Source: Flavobacteriales bacterium | GTDB lineage: Bacteria > Bacteroidota > Bacteroidia > Flavobacteriales_E > Vicingaceae | Reading direction: 5' to 3' | Assembly (NCBI GenBank): GCA_020435335.1 | Contig: JAGQZT010000040.1 | Coordinates: 1-42,806 of the forward strand | DNA: 42,806 bases | Shown: positions 7,462-14,937 of the stretch, one piece after another | Position numbering within the stretch: position 1 is the first letter of the stretch | Layout of the letters: every line of letters starts with the position of its first letter | Notes under the pieces: generated by a model | Told to the model about the DNA's origin: nothing | What the model saw: only the letters and a program-made list of their open reading frames with translations | Database searches by the model: none | Program-made: the position numbers and the translations under genes

Positions 7462-8298
7462 ATGGCAAACATTACAGCAGCCGATGTAAATAACTTGCGT
7501 AAACAAACAGGCGCAGGTATGATGGATTGTAAAAAAGCTTTGGTTGAAGCGGATGGTGATTTTGACAAAGCAATTGACTTGTTAAGAAAACAAGGTCAGA
7601 AAGTTGCTGCCAAAAGAGGTGACAGAGATGCCAACGAAGGTTTGGTAATCGCTAAAACTACTCCTGACGCGAAAAAAGCCGTGATGGTCGTAGTAAATTG
7701 TGAAACTGATTTCGTTGCCAAGAACGATGACTTTGGTTCTTTTGCCAATAAAATTTTAGACATCGCTATTGCGAACAGCCCTGCAAACTTAGACGAACTG
7801 AAAGGTTTAAGCTATGATGGAAACGGATTGACCATCGCCGACAAAATCACCGAACAAACCGGTGTGATCGGTGAGAAGATCGATGTTTCTGCTTACGAAG
7901 TTGTTGAAGCGGATCAGGCAATCGCATACAATCACCCTGGCAATAAACTGGCTTCCATCGTTGGTCTGAACAAGTCCGGTGAAGCTATGGCCGAAGCAGG
8001 AAAACAAGTAGCTATGCAAGTAGCTGCCATGGATCCGATCGCTTTGGATGAGAGCAGCGTACCACAAGACGTGATCGAAAAAGAAATGGAAGTAGGTAGA
8101 GAATTAGCCCTGGCTGAAGGTAAACCTGCCGAGATGGTTGATAAGATCGCCGAAGGTAAAGTGAAAAAATACATCAAAGAAAACACCTTATTGAACCAGG
8201 CTTCTGTCAGAGACAACAAAAAGACCGTTGCTCAGTTGCTGAATGAAGTGGAGAACGGCCTGACAGTTACGGGCTTCAAACGCATCATGCTTGGTTAA
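7462..8298 (+). CDS. tsf: Elongation factor Ts
   Basis: A 278-residue nucleotide exchange factor for EF-Tu. The N-terminal UBA-like domain contains VNNLRKQTGAGMMDCKKAL and the core contains NCETDFVAKNDDF, the TDFV motif that contacts EF-Tu. Unusually for this phylum, a purine-rich AAGGAAG sits at 7451-7457, five bases upstream of the ATG, and could act as a Shine-Dalgarno sequence. It is closed by a strong terminator. Confidence 0.97.
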   Translation: MANITAADVNNLRKQTGAGMMDCKKALVEADGDFDKAIDLLRKQGQKVAAKRGDRDANEGLVIAKTTPDAKKAVMVVVNCETDFVAKNDDFGSFANKILDIAIANSPANLDELKGLSYDGNGLTIADKITEQTGVIGEKIDVSAYEVVEADQAIAYNHPGNKLASIVGLNKSGEAMAEAGKQVAMQVAAMDPIALDESSVPQDVIEKEMEVGRELALAEGKPAEMVDKIAEGKVKKYIKENTLLNQASVRDNKKTVAQLLNEVENGLTVTGFKRIMLG

Positions 8299-8310
8299 GC
8301 ATCACACTTG

Positions 8311-8344
8311 AAAAAAGAGAGATTTTAAAATCTCTCTTTTTTTT
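8311..8344 (+). terminator. Rho-independent terminator after tsf
   Basis: Perfect dyad AAAAGAGAGATTTT / AAAATCTCTCTTTT followed by more T. It ends the rpsB-tsf transcript and would work in both directions. Confidence 0.85.
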
Positions 8345-8386
8345 GGCCTAAACTTTTTTAACTTTAACCCAAGATAATATTTCGAC

Positions 8387-9097
8387 ATGGCATACAAAAG
8401 AATTCTTCTCAAATTAAGCGGTGAAGCCCTCATGGGCAACAAACAGTTCGGTATCGATAACGATCGGCTTGCCGAATATGCTCAGGAAATCAAACAGGTG
8501 GTGGATCAGGGGATTCAGGTTGCCATCGTGATCGGAGGCGGAAACATCTTCAGAGGAATTCAGGCGGAAGAAGGCGGCATGGAACGCACCCAGGGCGATT
8601 ACATGGGTATGCTGGCTACCGTGATCAACAGCATGGCGCTACAATCCGCCCTGGAAAGTGTCGGCATCAACACCCGCCTGCAAACAGCCATCGAAATGAA
8701 AGAAATTGCCGAACCCTTCATCAAACGCAGAGCCGTTCGCCACCTCGAAAAAGGCCGCGTAGTCATCTTCGGAGCCGGTACCGGAAACCCGTTCTTCACC
8801 ACCGATACGGCCGCCAGCTTGCGCGCCATCGAAATCGAAGCCGATGTAATCCTGAAAGGCACCCGTGTGGATGGGATCTATACCGCCGACCCGGAGAAGG
8901 ACGCTACGGCGGAGAAATACAAAGAGATCTCTTTCGAAGAAGTGTACGCCAAAGGACTGAACGTGATGGACATGACCGCCTTCACCTTGTGTAACGAGAA
9001 TAAGCTTCCCATTATCGTATTCGATATGAACACCGCCGGAAACCTGAGCAGGGTCGTGAATCAGGAAACCAACGTAGGTACGCTGGTGAATTTCTAA
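8387..9097 (+). CDS. pyrH: UMP kinase
   Basis: A 236-residue amino-acid-kinase-fold enzyme that phosphorylates UMP to UDP. It shows [13 protein letters not shown] at the N-terminus, [10 protein letters not shown], the UMP-binding [15 protein letters not shown] stretch and [13 protein letters not shown]. The length is that of bacterial PyrH. A candidate -7 box, TAACTTTA (8359-8366), lies just upstream, after the tsf terminator, so pyrH may be transcribed separately from tsf. Confidence 0.97.
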   Translation: MAYKRILLKLSGEALMGNKQFGIDNDRLAEYAQEIKQVVDQGIQVAIVIGGGNIFRGIQAEEGGMERTQGDYMGMLATVINSMALQSALESVGINTRLQTAIEMKEIAEPFIKRRAVRHLEKGRVVIFGAGTGNPFFTTDTAASLRAIEIEADVILKGTRVDGIYTADPEKDATAEKYKEISFEEVYAKGLNVMDMTAFTLCNENKLPIIVFDMNTAGNLSRVVNQETNVGTLVNF

Positions 9098-9187
9098 TCG
9101 TTTACATGAAACCGGTTATTCCTTCCGGAATTTGAAGGGTCAATTAATTTATACTTTATTTCCCTTTTCTTCGATTTGAATATTTAT

Positions 9188-9195
9188 TACCTTTA
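9188..9195 (+). promoter_or_regulatory. Candidate -7 box of frr
   Basis: TACCTTTA differs from TAnnTTTG only at the last base and lies 17 nt upstream of ATG 9213. No good -33 box is seen. The 115-nt pyrH-frr gap also has a weak CCTTC/GAAGG hairpin (9121-9138) without a T tract. Confidence 0.35.
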
Positions 9196-9212
9196 TTTCA
9201 AAATTGAATGTG

Positions 9213-9776
9213 ATGAATGAAGAAATTGAATTAATCGTTGATACGGCAAAAGAGGCCATGGACGGAGCCATGACTCATCTGGATAATCAATTACAAAAGA
9301 TTCGTGCGGGTAAAGCCAATCCGTTGATGCTGAGCAGGGTGGTGGTAGAATGCTACGGCATGATGAGCCCGTTGAACCAGGTAGCCAATGTTACCGCACT
9401 TGATGGAAGAACCTTGTCGGTACAGGCCTACGACAAATCCGTGCTGGAAGCGATCGCGAAAGGGATCGTACATGCCAACCTCGGATTAAACCCGCAAAAT
9501 AATGGTGAAAACATCCTGATTAACATTCCGGCACTAACCGAAGAGCGTAGAAAAGAGTTGAGCAAACAGGCGAAAGCCGAAGGCGAACACGCCAAAGTAG
9601 GAATCCGTAACGCCCGGAAAGATGCCAATGACGAAATTAAGAAACTGAAAAACGACGGACTGAGTGAAGATCAGGTTAAAGATGCCGAGGCTCAGGTGCA
9701 AAAGGTAACCGATGACTACACCCACAAGGTGGATGCCCTCATCGCCGCCAAGGAAAAAGATATCATGACGGTATAA
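9213..9776 (+). CDS. frr: Ribosome recycling factor
   Basis: A 187-residue protein that splits post-termination ribosomes with EF-G. It shows the RRF signature KIRAGKANPLMLSRVVVECYG and the C-terminal LTEERRKELSKQAKAEGEHAKVGIRNARKDAN helix. I start at ATG 9213 (MNEEIELI), which matches the family; the TTG at 9204 would add three residues only. It ends at a terminator. Confidence 0.96.
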   Translation: MNEEIELIVDTAKEAMDGAMTHLDNQLQKIRAGKANPLMLSRVVVECYGMMSPLNQVANVTALDGRTLSVQAYDKSVLEAIAKGIVHANLGLNPQNNGENILINIPALTEERRKELSKQAKAEGEHAKVGIRNARKDANDEIKKLKNDGLSEDQVKDAEAQVQKVTDDYTHKVDALIAAKEKDIMTV

Positions 9777-9793
9777 TGCTGTCCATCAAATGG

Positions 9794-9820
9794 AAAAGCC
9801 TCACTTTCGTGGGGCTTTTT
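9794..9820 (+). terminator. Rho-independent terminator after frr
   Basis: An 11-bp stem AAAAGCCTCAC / GTGGGGCTTTT (one G-T pair) with loop TTTC and a trailing T run. Confidence 0.85.
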
Positions 9821-9823
9821 GGT

Positions 9824-9831
9824 TACATTTG
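9824..9831 (+). promoter_or_regulatory. -7 box of the DUF1801-crp operon
   Basis: TACATTTG is an exact TAnnTTTG match placed four bases after the frr terminator and 31 bases before ATG 9863. Confidence 0.55.
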
Positions 9832-9862
9832 GATACTATTAGAAATACGAAAAAGACAAGGA

Positions 9863-10252
9863 ATGCCCAAAACAGGACCCATGCCCACCTTCGAAACCAT
9901 GGACGATTACATCGCCCAACAGCCGAAGGACACCAAACGGATGTTGCAGGAATTACGAGGCATCATCAAGGAAGCTGCTCCGGATGCCGTGGAAATGTTA
10001 AACTACAAAATTCCGGTATTTACCCTGGTTCCGGGAGGAAAAAGGGATCAGCAGATCATGATGGCCGGCTATGCGAAATTCGTCGGCTTCTACCCTTTCC
10101 CGACCACCATGGAGGCCTTTGCCGATGAGCTGAAGGATTATAAACAGGGAAAAGGCTCCGTACAGTTTCCGCTCAACAAACCCTTACCCAAAGACCTGAT
10201 CATCCGCATGGTTCAATACCGGAAAGCGGAAATTCTAAAACCCAATAAATAA
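9863..10252 (+). CDS. DUF1801 (YdhG-like) domain protein
   Basis: A 129-residue soluble protein. The pattern 'MDDYIAQQPKDTKRMLQELRGIIKEAAPDAVEMLNYKIP' followed by 'GYAKFVGFYPFP' and 'FPLNKPLPKDLI' is that of the DUF1801/YdhG fold, related to the iron-chaperone frataxin in structure. I start at ATG 9863, downstream of the -7 box; upstream in-frame starts would run through the frr terminator. Role is not established; Bacillus relatives (FrA) bind iron. It lies six bases before the Crp/Fnr gene, so the two are probably one transcript. Confidence 0.85.
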   Translation: MPKTGPMPTFETMDDYIAQQPKDTKRMLQELRGIIKEAAPDAVEMLNYKIPVFTLVPGGKRDQQIMMAGYAKFVGFYPFPTTMEAFADELKDYKQGKGSVQFPLNKPLPKDLIIRMVQYRKAEILKPNK

Positions 10253-10258
10253 AATCAC

Positions 10259-10885
10259 TTGGAATTCGATAAGGACATACTCTCATTTTTATCTCCCGAA
10301 CTGCTCGAAAAGGTGATGGAGGAATCTGCCGTCAAGGAATTCCCGAAAGGAACCGAGATCCTGCGGGAAGAACAATACGTGAAAGTGCTGCCCATCGTGC
10401 TTAACGGACTGGTAAAAGTCTACTCCCGGTTCGACGACAAAGAACTCCTGCTCTACTACATCGCGCCCAGCCAGAGCTGTGTGATGACCTTTTATGCCGC
10501 CCTGAAGAACACCCCCAGCAAGGTATTTGCCGTAACCGAAGAAGACACGCAGTTGTTGCTGATCCCCGTACAACACCTGCCGGCCTGGATGAGGGAATAT
10601 TCCGATTTCAATGACCTGTTTTACAACCAGTTTAACTTGCGTTATTCCGAATTGCTGGACACCATCGGCCACCTGCTGCTCGATCGCATGGATAAACGGC
10701 TGTATGATCACCTGAATACAAAATCGCAACTGCTGAACGGAGCACCCATTAAAATGAGCCACAATCAGATTGCCAACGAACTCGGCACGGCACGGGAAGT
10801 CATTACCCGGGTGCTGAAGAAACTGGAAACCGACGGCAAGGTGGAACAAAATCCCGACGGCATTAAAATTATCGGTGCATGGTGA
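10259..10885 (+). CDS. Crp/Fnr family transcription regulator
   Basis: A 208-residue regulator with an N-terminal cyclic-nucleotide-binding-like barrel (about residues 15-130, KVLPIVLNGLVKVYSRF... ) and a C-terminal winged helix (about 145-205), including the recognition helix in HNQIANELGTAREVITRVLKKLE. There is no N-terminal cysteine cluster, so it is not an oxygen-sensing Fe-S FNR; the barrel lacks the full cAMP phosphate-binding cassette, so its signal is unknown. The start is TTG 10259, six bases after the DUF1801 stop; no ATG lies before the barrel. The stop codon lies inside a Crp-like dyad (10882-10895) in front of the next gene. Confidence 0.88.
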   Translation: MEFDKDILSFLSPELLEKVMEESAVKEFPKGTEILREEQYVKVLPIVLNGLVKVYSRFDDKELLLYYIAPSQSCVMTFYAALKNTPSKVFAVTEEDTQLLLIPVQHLPAWMREYSDFNDLFYNQFNLRYSELLDTIGHLLLDRMDKRLYDHLNTKSQLLNGAPIKMSHNQIANELGTAREVITRVLKKLETDGKVEQNPDGIKIIGAW

Positions 10886-10895
10886 CCACAGTCAC
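10882..10895 (+). promoter_or_regulatory. Crp-like dyad operator candidate
   Basis: GTGAC-CACA-GTCAC, i.e. GTGA-N6-TCAC, the core of an E. coli-type Crp site. It overlaps the stop codon of the Crp/Fnr gene and its centre (10888.5) is about 41-42 bases upstream of the start of transcription predicted for the DUF2892 gene. Outer GTGCA/TGCAC arms (10875-10879 and 10896-10900) would extend it, with a two-base asymmetry. It could instead be an mRNA hairpin at the operon end, but there is no T tract. Confidence 0.5.
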
Positions 10896-10917
10896 TGCAC
10901 AGGAAAACAATAAGTTT

Positions 10918-10925
10918 CATCTTTG
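10918..10925 (+). promoter_or_regulatory. Candidate -7 box of the DUF2892 gene
   Basis: CATCTTTG, one mismatch to TAnnTTTG, 29 bases before the ATG at 10955. No -33 TTTG is seen, which would suit an activator-dependent promoter. Confidence 0.4.
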
Positions 10926-10954
10926 TGTTAGTAATCATTTAAAACCTACATAAG

Positions 10955-11167
10955 ATGAAAAAAAATATGGGAATCGCAGATCGAGTAATTCGGATACTGA
11001 TCGCAGCAGTAATCGCAGTACTTTACTTCACCGGGATCGTTCCGGGAACACTGGGCATCGTGTTGCTGGTGCTGGCAGGAGTTTTTGTATTAACCAGCCT
11101 CATCAGTTTCTGTCCGCTGTACGCTCCGCTGGGCATTAACACCTGCCCCCGAAAAGAGAAGAAATAA
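10955..11167 (+). CDS. DUF2892 family small inner-membrane protein
   Basis: A 70-residue protein with two close hydrophobic segments (about residues 14-30 and 33-51), ending FCPLYAPLGINTCPRKEKK. The opening MKKNMGIADRVIRI and the C-terminal cysteine pair match DUF2892, the membrane part of the rhodanese YgaP. Free-standing copies are common and of unknown function. It is followed by its own terminator and preceded by the Crp-like dyad. Confidence 0.88.
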   Translation: MKKNMGIADRVIRILIAAVIAVLYFTGIVPGTLGIVLLVLAGVFVLTSLISFCPLYAPLGINTCPRKEKK

Positions 11168-11190
11168 GTTGAGCCTAACCTCAAACTTAT

Positions 11191-11217
11191 AAAGCCCTGT
11201 CTCGTACGGGGCTTTTT
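11191..11217 (+). terminator. Rho-independent terminator after the DUF2892 gene
   Basis: Stem AAAGCCC / GGGCTTT around an 10-base loop, followed by TTT. It is immediately followed by the next promoter box. Confidence 0.75.
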
Positions 11218-11220
11218 TGT

Positions 11221-11228
11221 TATATTTG
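11221..11228 (+). promoter_or_regulatory. -7 box of the DUF4328 gene
   Basis: TATATTTG matches TAnnTTTG exactly, 28 bases before ATG 11257. Confidence 0.5.
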
Positions 11229-11256
11229 GCTAGGACACAACCTAAATCAATGCCTC

Positions 11257-11979
11257 ATGGAACAAGCAGAAAACCATAGCCTCGAAAAAATAGAATTAAA
11301 GGATAATTCACGAAGAGCGAAACTGGCCATAAATGTTTTTTGGGCTATTGGTATCCTCAACATCATAGCCGTGATCTCCGGATATTTTGAATTCGAATTA
11401 CTGGAAAGAATCCGGGATGATGGCATGTATAGTATAGAAGAGGCTGAATCCAGTGATATCCGACAAGGATTGATCGGCCTGCTGCAATCGGGGCTTTACA
11501 TTACCTCCATCGTTGTATTTCTTAACTGGTTCCGGCGTGCTTATGCGAATTTACATCGAGCCGGCATAAAAAATCTCGATCATTCGGAATCGATGGCTTT
11601 GTGGAGTTTTTTCATCCCGATTATCAGTCTTTTCAGGCCCTACAAAATTGCCAGGGAAATAGCTGTAGAAACGAAAAGTAAGCTGACCGAACTAATTCCT
11701 GAATACAAACCATCCCTGAACTTATCCCTGATCGGATTTTGGTGGGCACTTTTTATCATAACAAACTACGTTGGTCAATTTGCCTTTAAATCAGCCGTAA
11801 AGAGCGATACGGTTGATCAAATGATCGCTTCATCTCAAGCCTATATGATTTCTGATTTTCTGGATATACCGGCGGCAATCGTGACCTTATTGATGATCAA
11901 GAATATCTCTCAGCATGAGTCATTGCTGTTTGAGAACATCAATAATCCTGTTACTGTGAATGAAACGGAGCTGACTTAA
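11257..11979 (+). CDS. DUF4328 family membrane protein
   Basis: A 240-residue protein with about five membrane segments. The segment VVFLNWFRRAYANLHRAG followed by MALWSFFIPIISLFRPYKIAREI (residues about 87-130) is the diagnostic DUF4328 pattern (W..R.. N then a FIP..N/S..RP.. motif). The C-terminal half has two more hydrophobic helices and a hydrophilic tail. Function is unknown. It stands alone, with its own promoter; its 3' end faces the minus-strand repeat-protein gene. Confidence 0.8.
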   Translation: MEQAENHSLEKIELKDNSRRAKLAINVFWAIGILNIIAVISGYFEFELLERIRDDGMYSIEEAESSDIRQGLIGLLQSGLYITSIVVFLNWFRRAYANLHRAGIKNLDHSESMALWSFFIPIISLFRPYKIAREIAVETKSKLTELIPEYKPSLNLSLIGFWWALFIITNYVGQFAFKSAVKSDTVDQMIASSQAYMISDFLDIPAAIVTLLMIKNISQHESLLFENINNPVTVNETELT

Positions 11980-11997
11980 TTAACCTGAGTCTTCCGA

Positions 11998-13785
11998 TTA
12001 TTCCTCCTTTTGCAGCACACCATCCTTAAAGTGGATGATTTTCTTCACTTCCCCGGCTTTCTTGCCGTAGAAGATCCATTTACCATCGGGAACACCCTTC
12101 TTGAAGTACTTCTCACTTTCAAGTGTGCCGAACGGATACCAGGAGGTTACTTTTCCTTCCTGGCGGCCTTTATTAAAGGTTTGCTGGTATTGCTTTTTAC
12201 CGTCTTCATAGTAATAGGTCCAGTCGCCATGCTGCATATTGTCCAAATACTCCCCTTCTTCCATCAGGTTGCCATTCGGGTGCCAGTAATAATGCGGCCC
12301 TTCCTGAACGGAAACCAGCCGTTCTTTCACAAACTCGGCGAATTTCTTATCCGGATCCATATAAAAACTGGTATCCTGGATCGTTTTGGCGAGGTAGCCA
12401 TCCATTAATTCCTGCTGGCCGTTTTCGTACCAGTATTCCCATACGCCGTCTCGGAATCCCTGATTGTAAGACCCCTTGTAATCCTGCTGGCCGTTTTCGT
12501 GCCAACCCTGCCATTCACCATCCATAATCCCTTTCGAGAAGCTTCCGATGTCTTTTTTGGCTCCGCTATCGTACCAACTTTGCCATTCGCCCTCTTCTTT
12601 ACCCTGTTTAAAACTTCCCTGCATGACCAGTTGACCTTGCTCACTATAATACTTCCACTCCCCGTTCTTCTTATCATCGAGGTAGCTTCCGGTTTTCCAC
12701 ACTTGCTGATTCGGATACCAATAGGTCCATTGTCCGTTTCGTTGATCGTTGGCATACAGGCCTTCGTAACTTTTCTGGTTGGTGCTGTCGCTGTAGAAAG
12801 TCCACAAGCCGTTGCGCAAACCATCCTTAAAATGCCCTTCGAAATCGATGTTTCCGTCTTCCAGCCAGAAAATCCATTTGCCATCGCGAGCTCCGTTTTT
12901 AAAACTGCCCTCCACACTGATGTTCCCGTTCTCGAACCATTCTTTCATCTCTCCGTCTTCCTTTCCTTTGAGGTAGGTAACTGTTTTTAATTTCTTTCCG
13001 TTCTGATACCAGTAAGTCCAGACCTGATCTTTTTCACCATGAGTAACCACTCCTTTTAAGCGGGGTGTGGAACCATCATCCCAATAATACGTCCACTCGC
13101 CGGCCATGATATTCTTATCGTACCTGCCTTCGGCGATCTTATGACCGTTGCTGTCAAATTCCTGCCACAGGCCTGATTTCAGTCCGTCTTTATAGGAGCC
13201 TTTGTATTTTACGGTCTTACCATCCTCATAATAAGAGGTGAAATTTCCTGATCCGTTTTTTACGGTTTGTTTCCCTTCAGGTGTGTAATAGTCGAACAAA
13301 AACGAATTACCGTCTTTGAAATTCATCGTGCTTTTCGGTTGTTCGTTGTCATACCAGGAATGCCATTCGCCGGTACGTTCATCTTTCATGAAAAGCCCTT
13401 CCTCTTTCTTGTGGCCCGAAGGATAGAAAAAGGTCCACAAACTATCTTTGTAGCCGTTCTTGTTGTATCCGATCATTTCCAGCTGGCCGTCGCCGTACCA
13501 AACTTTACAAACACCCTCTTTTTTGGAACTGACAAAGGAACCTTCTTCCCTTTTTTTACCCTGTTCGTCGTAATTGATATATTTCCCATTGAACTGGCCG
13601 TCTTTATATTCGACCTCTTGTTCAATAACACCTTCTTTATTCCAAAAGGTCCATTTACCTTGCTCCAGACCATCCTTAACAACTCCTTCGGCTTTTTTCT
13701 TGCCGTTGGTCCATTTATAGGTGTGCAACTGCGCATGGGTTTGCACGGCCAGGATCAGAAACAGGATGATAAAACGATACTGCAT
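11998..13785 (-). CDS. Exported YwqK/MORN-like repeat protein (22 repeats)
   Basis: A 595-residue protein. I start at ATG 13785 because it yields a proper signal peptide (MQYRFIILFLILAVQTHAQ); the longer frame from 13851 would pass through the promoter. The mature part is almost entirely about 22 copies of a 22-24-residue repeat of the form G.W..W...G......Y..G, as in the YwqK 'antitoxin' and MORN repeats. The fold predicted is a long flat beta sheet with aromatic residues exposed. No T9SS C-terminal domain is seen, so it may stay in the periplasm or be surface-held in another way. No toxin gene is next to it, so the family name 'antitoxin' should not be taken as its role. One repeat is interrupted by a charged insert (about residues 470-500). 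Confidence 0.85.
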   Translation of the reverse strand: MQYRFIILFLILAVQTHAQLHTYKWTNGKKKAEGVVKDGLEQGKWTFWNKEGVIEQEVEYKDGQFNGKYINYDEQGKKREEGSFVSSKKEGVCKVWYGDGQLEMIGYNKNGYKDSLWTFFYPSGHKKEEGLFMKDERTGEWHSWYDNEQPKSTMNFKDGNSFLFDYYTPEGKQTVKNGSGNFTSYYEDGKTVKYKGSYKDGLKSGLWQEFDSNGHKIAEGRYDKNIMAGEWTYYWDDGSTPRLKGVVTHGEKDQVWTYWYQNGKKLKTVTYLKGKEDGEMKEWFENGNISVEGSFKNGARDGKWIFWLEDGNIDFEGHFKDGLRNGLWTFYSDSTNQKSYEGLYANDQRNGQWTYWYPNQQVWKTGSYLDDKKNGEWKYYSEQGQLVMQGSFKQGKEEGEWQSWYDSGAKKDIGSFSKGIMDGEWQGWHENGQQDYKGSYNQGFRDGVWEYWYENGQQELMDGYLAKTIQDTSFYMDPDKKFAEFVKERLVSVQEGPHYYWHPNGNLMEEGEYLDNMQHGDWTYYYEDGKKQYQQTFNKGRQEGKVTSWYPFGTLESEKYFKKGVPDGKWIFYGKKAGEVKKIIHFKDGVLQKEE

Positions 13786-13812
13786 AGCTAATAGGTTAAA
13801 CGATACGAGTTG

Positions 13813-13840
13813 TAAAGATATTTTTATCCGGTACAACAAA
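13813..13840 (-). promoter_or_regulatory. Candidate promoter of the YwqK-repeat gene
   Basis: On the minus strand TTTG (13840-13837), a 16-nt spacer and TATCTTTA (13820-13813, one mismatch to TAnnTTTG), 27 bases before ATG 13785. Confidence 0.4.
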
Positions 13841-13869
13841 AAACCCTCCAAAAAATTGATATAAACAAA

Positions 13870-13891
13870 GTATTGTGAGTAGACACAATAC
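13870..13891. promoter_or_regulatory. Perfect dyad between divergent exported-protein genes
   Basis: GTATTGTG-AGTAGA-CACAATAC, an 8-bp perfect inverted repeat with a 6-bp spacer, with no T tract. It is almost exactly midway between the two start codons (13785 and 13987), about 75-80 bases from each predicted start of transcription. It looks like an operator shared by both genes. Confidence 0.5.
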
Positions 13892-13945
13892 CATTATCGG
13901 TTACTAATAAGTCTGATTCGTCTATTAATCACCCATCATACCCAC

Positions 13946-13953
13946 TTCCTTTG
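13946..13953 (+). promoter_or_regulatory. Candidate -7 box of the T9SS cargo gene
   Basis: TTCCTTTG, one mismatch to TAnnTTTG, 33 bases before ATG 13987. Confidence 0.35.
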
Positions 13954-13986
13954 CATCTGATTTATGAACCAAAAAATGATACTGCT

Positions 13987-14889
13987 ATGAAAAAGTCTTT
14001 ACAAATGATGCTGATCAGCTTCGGGTTACTAGCCTGTACGTTAACAGGTTATGCCCAACCAACCAATTATGCACCGATTCCGTATTCAACCGGGTTTGAA
14101 ACCGGCACACTGGATATGTTCTGGTTCACACAATCCACCCTGGCAACGGGTAGGGTTCAACCCTGGAATTCCACCACCTTCTCTTACGGAACATCATCCA
14201 CGGGATATACTTTCCTGGCAGCTCATACCGGAACCTATTGGTTGGGATTGGACACCGACGGAAGTGGCAGCTATCCGAACTGCACGAATCAGGCCTGGCT
14301 GGGATTGGATCTCAGCGCAGTAACCGGCAGCCTCCAGTTGAGTTTCTGGTACAGTGAGGTTGCTGAAGAACCACATAGCGATGATGGTATTTTTATTTCC
14401 GATAACGGAGGTGTCACTTTCTTTAAAATAGCCGACCCCAGCACAGCCAATTACACCCAGTGGCGTTATTACAACATTAATCTTGACAGTGCCATCGCCT
14501 ACCATGGCCTGACAAAGAGCGCCACTTTTGTGGTCAAATTCCAGGAATATGATAACTGGCCTTTTCCGGTTAATAGCACAATAGCAGATGGTATGATGTA
14601 CGACGACATTGATGTGAGTACGCCTTTGTCCAATCCGGATCATGTTAAACGAACTTCAAATGTTCACGTGTTTCCAAATCCTACACAGGATAAGATGACT
14701 GTCGACTTAGGCCAGGTAACGTCATCCATAAGGTATCAACTTACCACAATAACCGGAAAACAAATTACAAGCGGTGTTGTAAACGCTCCTCAATTCGAAC
14801 TCGATCTTCACAAGTATGAGCGAGGGGTATATCTATTATTGCTTTTCAGCGAAAATGGAACCGAAACCATCAAAGTAATAAGACAATAA
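13987..14889 (+). CDS. T9SS-exported protein with jelly-roll (MAM-like) domain
   Basis: A 300-residue protein. ATG 13987 gives a clean signal peptide (MKKSLQMMLISFGLLACTLTGYAQ). Residues about 30-215 read as a beta-sandwich of MAM/lectin type: YSTGFETGTLDMFW, then LSFWYSEVAEEPHSDDGIFISDNGGVTF, then a late D-rich strand. From about residue 229 a T9SS type A sorting domain follows (VFPNPTQDKMTVDL ... KQITSGVV ... YERGVYLLLLF ... IKVIRQ), so the protein should be moved across the outer membrane and attached or released. The ligand is unknown. It shares an intergenic dyad with the divergent repeat protein. Confidence 0.85.
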   Translation: MKKSLQMMLISFGLLACTLTGYAQPTNYAPIPYSTGFETGTLDMFWFTQSTLATGRVQPWNSTTFSYGTSSTGYTFLAAHTGTYWLGLDTDGSGSYPNCTNQAWLGLDLSAVTGSLQLSFWYSEVAEEPHSDDGIFISDNGGVTFFKIADPSTANYTQWRYYNINLDSAIAYHGLTKSATFVVKFQEYDNWPFPVNSTIADGMMYDDIDVSTPLSNPDHVKRTSNVHVFPNPTQDKMTVDLGQVTSSIRYQLTTITGKQITSGVVNAPQFELDLHKYERGVYLLLLFSENGTETIKVIRQ

Positions 14890-14890
14890 A

Positions 14891-14920
14891 AAAAAAGCCT
14901 GATGAAACATCAGGCTTTTT
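14891..14920. terminator. Bidirectional terminator
   Basis: AAAAAGCCTGATG / CATCAGGCTTTTT around a three-base loop with A and T runs on either side. It serves both the plus-strand T9SS gene and the minus-strand universal stress gene, which ends at 14938. Confidence 0.9.
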
Positions 14921-14937
14921 AATTCTATTCTAAGAAA

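Noticed and set aside
9776..9862. An upstream extension of the DUF1801 protein from 9776
   Set aside because: The extension is translated through the frr terminator and the -7 box, and its hydrophobic residues do not match the family.
10289..10849. A 186-codon minus-strand open frame opposite the Crp/Fnr gene
   Set aside because: Antisense shadow; the plus strand carries clear cNMP-barrel and HTH motifs.
12000..13700. Many short similar DNA strings resembling a repeat array or CRISPR
   Set aside because: They come from the protein repeats of the YwqK-like gene: varying, in frame, with no constant repeat and unique spacers.
11998..13785. A toxin-antitoxin system based on the YwqK 'antitoxin' name
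   Set aside because: The protein is exported and has no toxin gene partner on either side.
13951..13986. Upstream start of the T9SS cargo at 13951
   Set aside because: It begins at the predicted -7 box and would bury the signal peptide; ATG 13987 gives a normal one.
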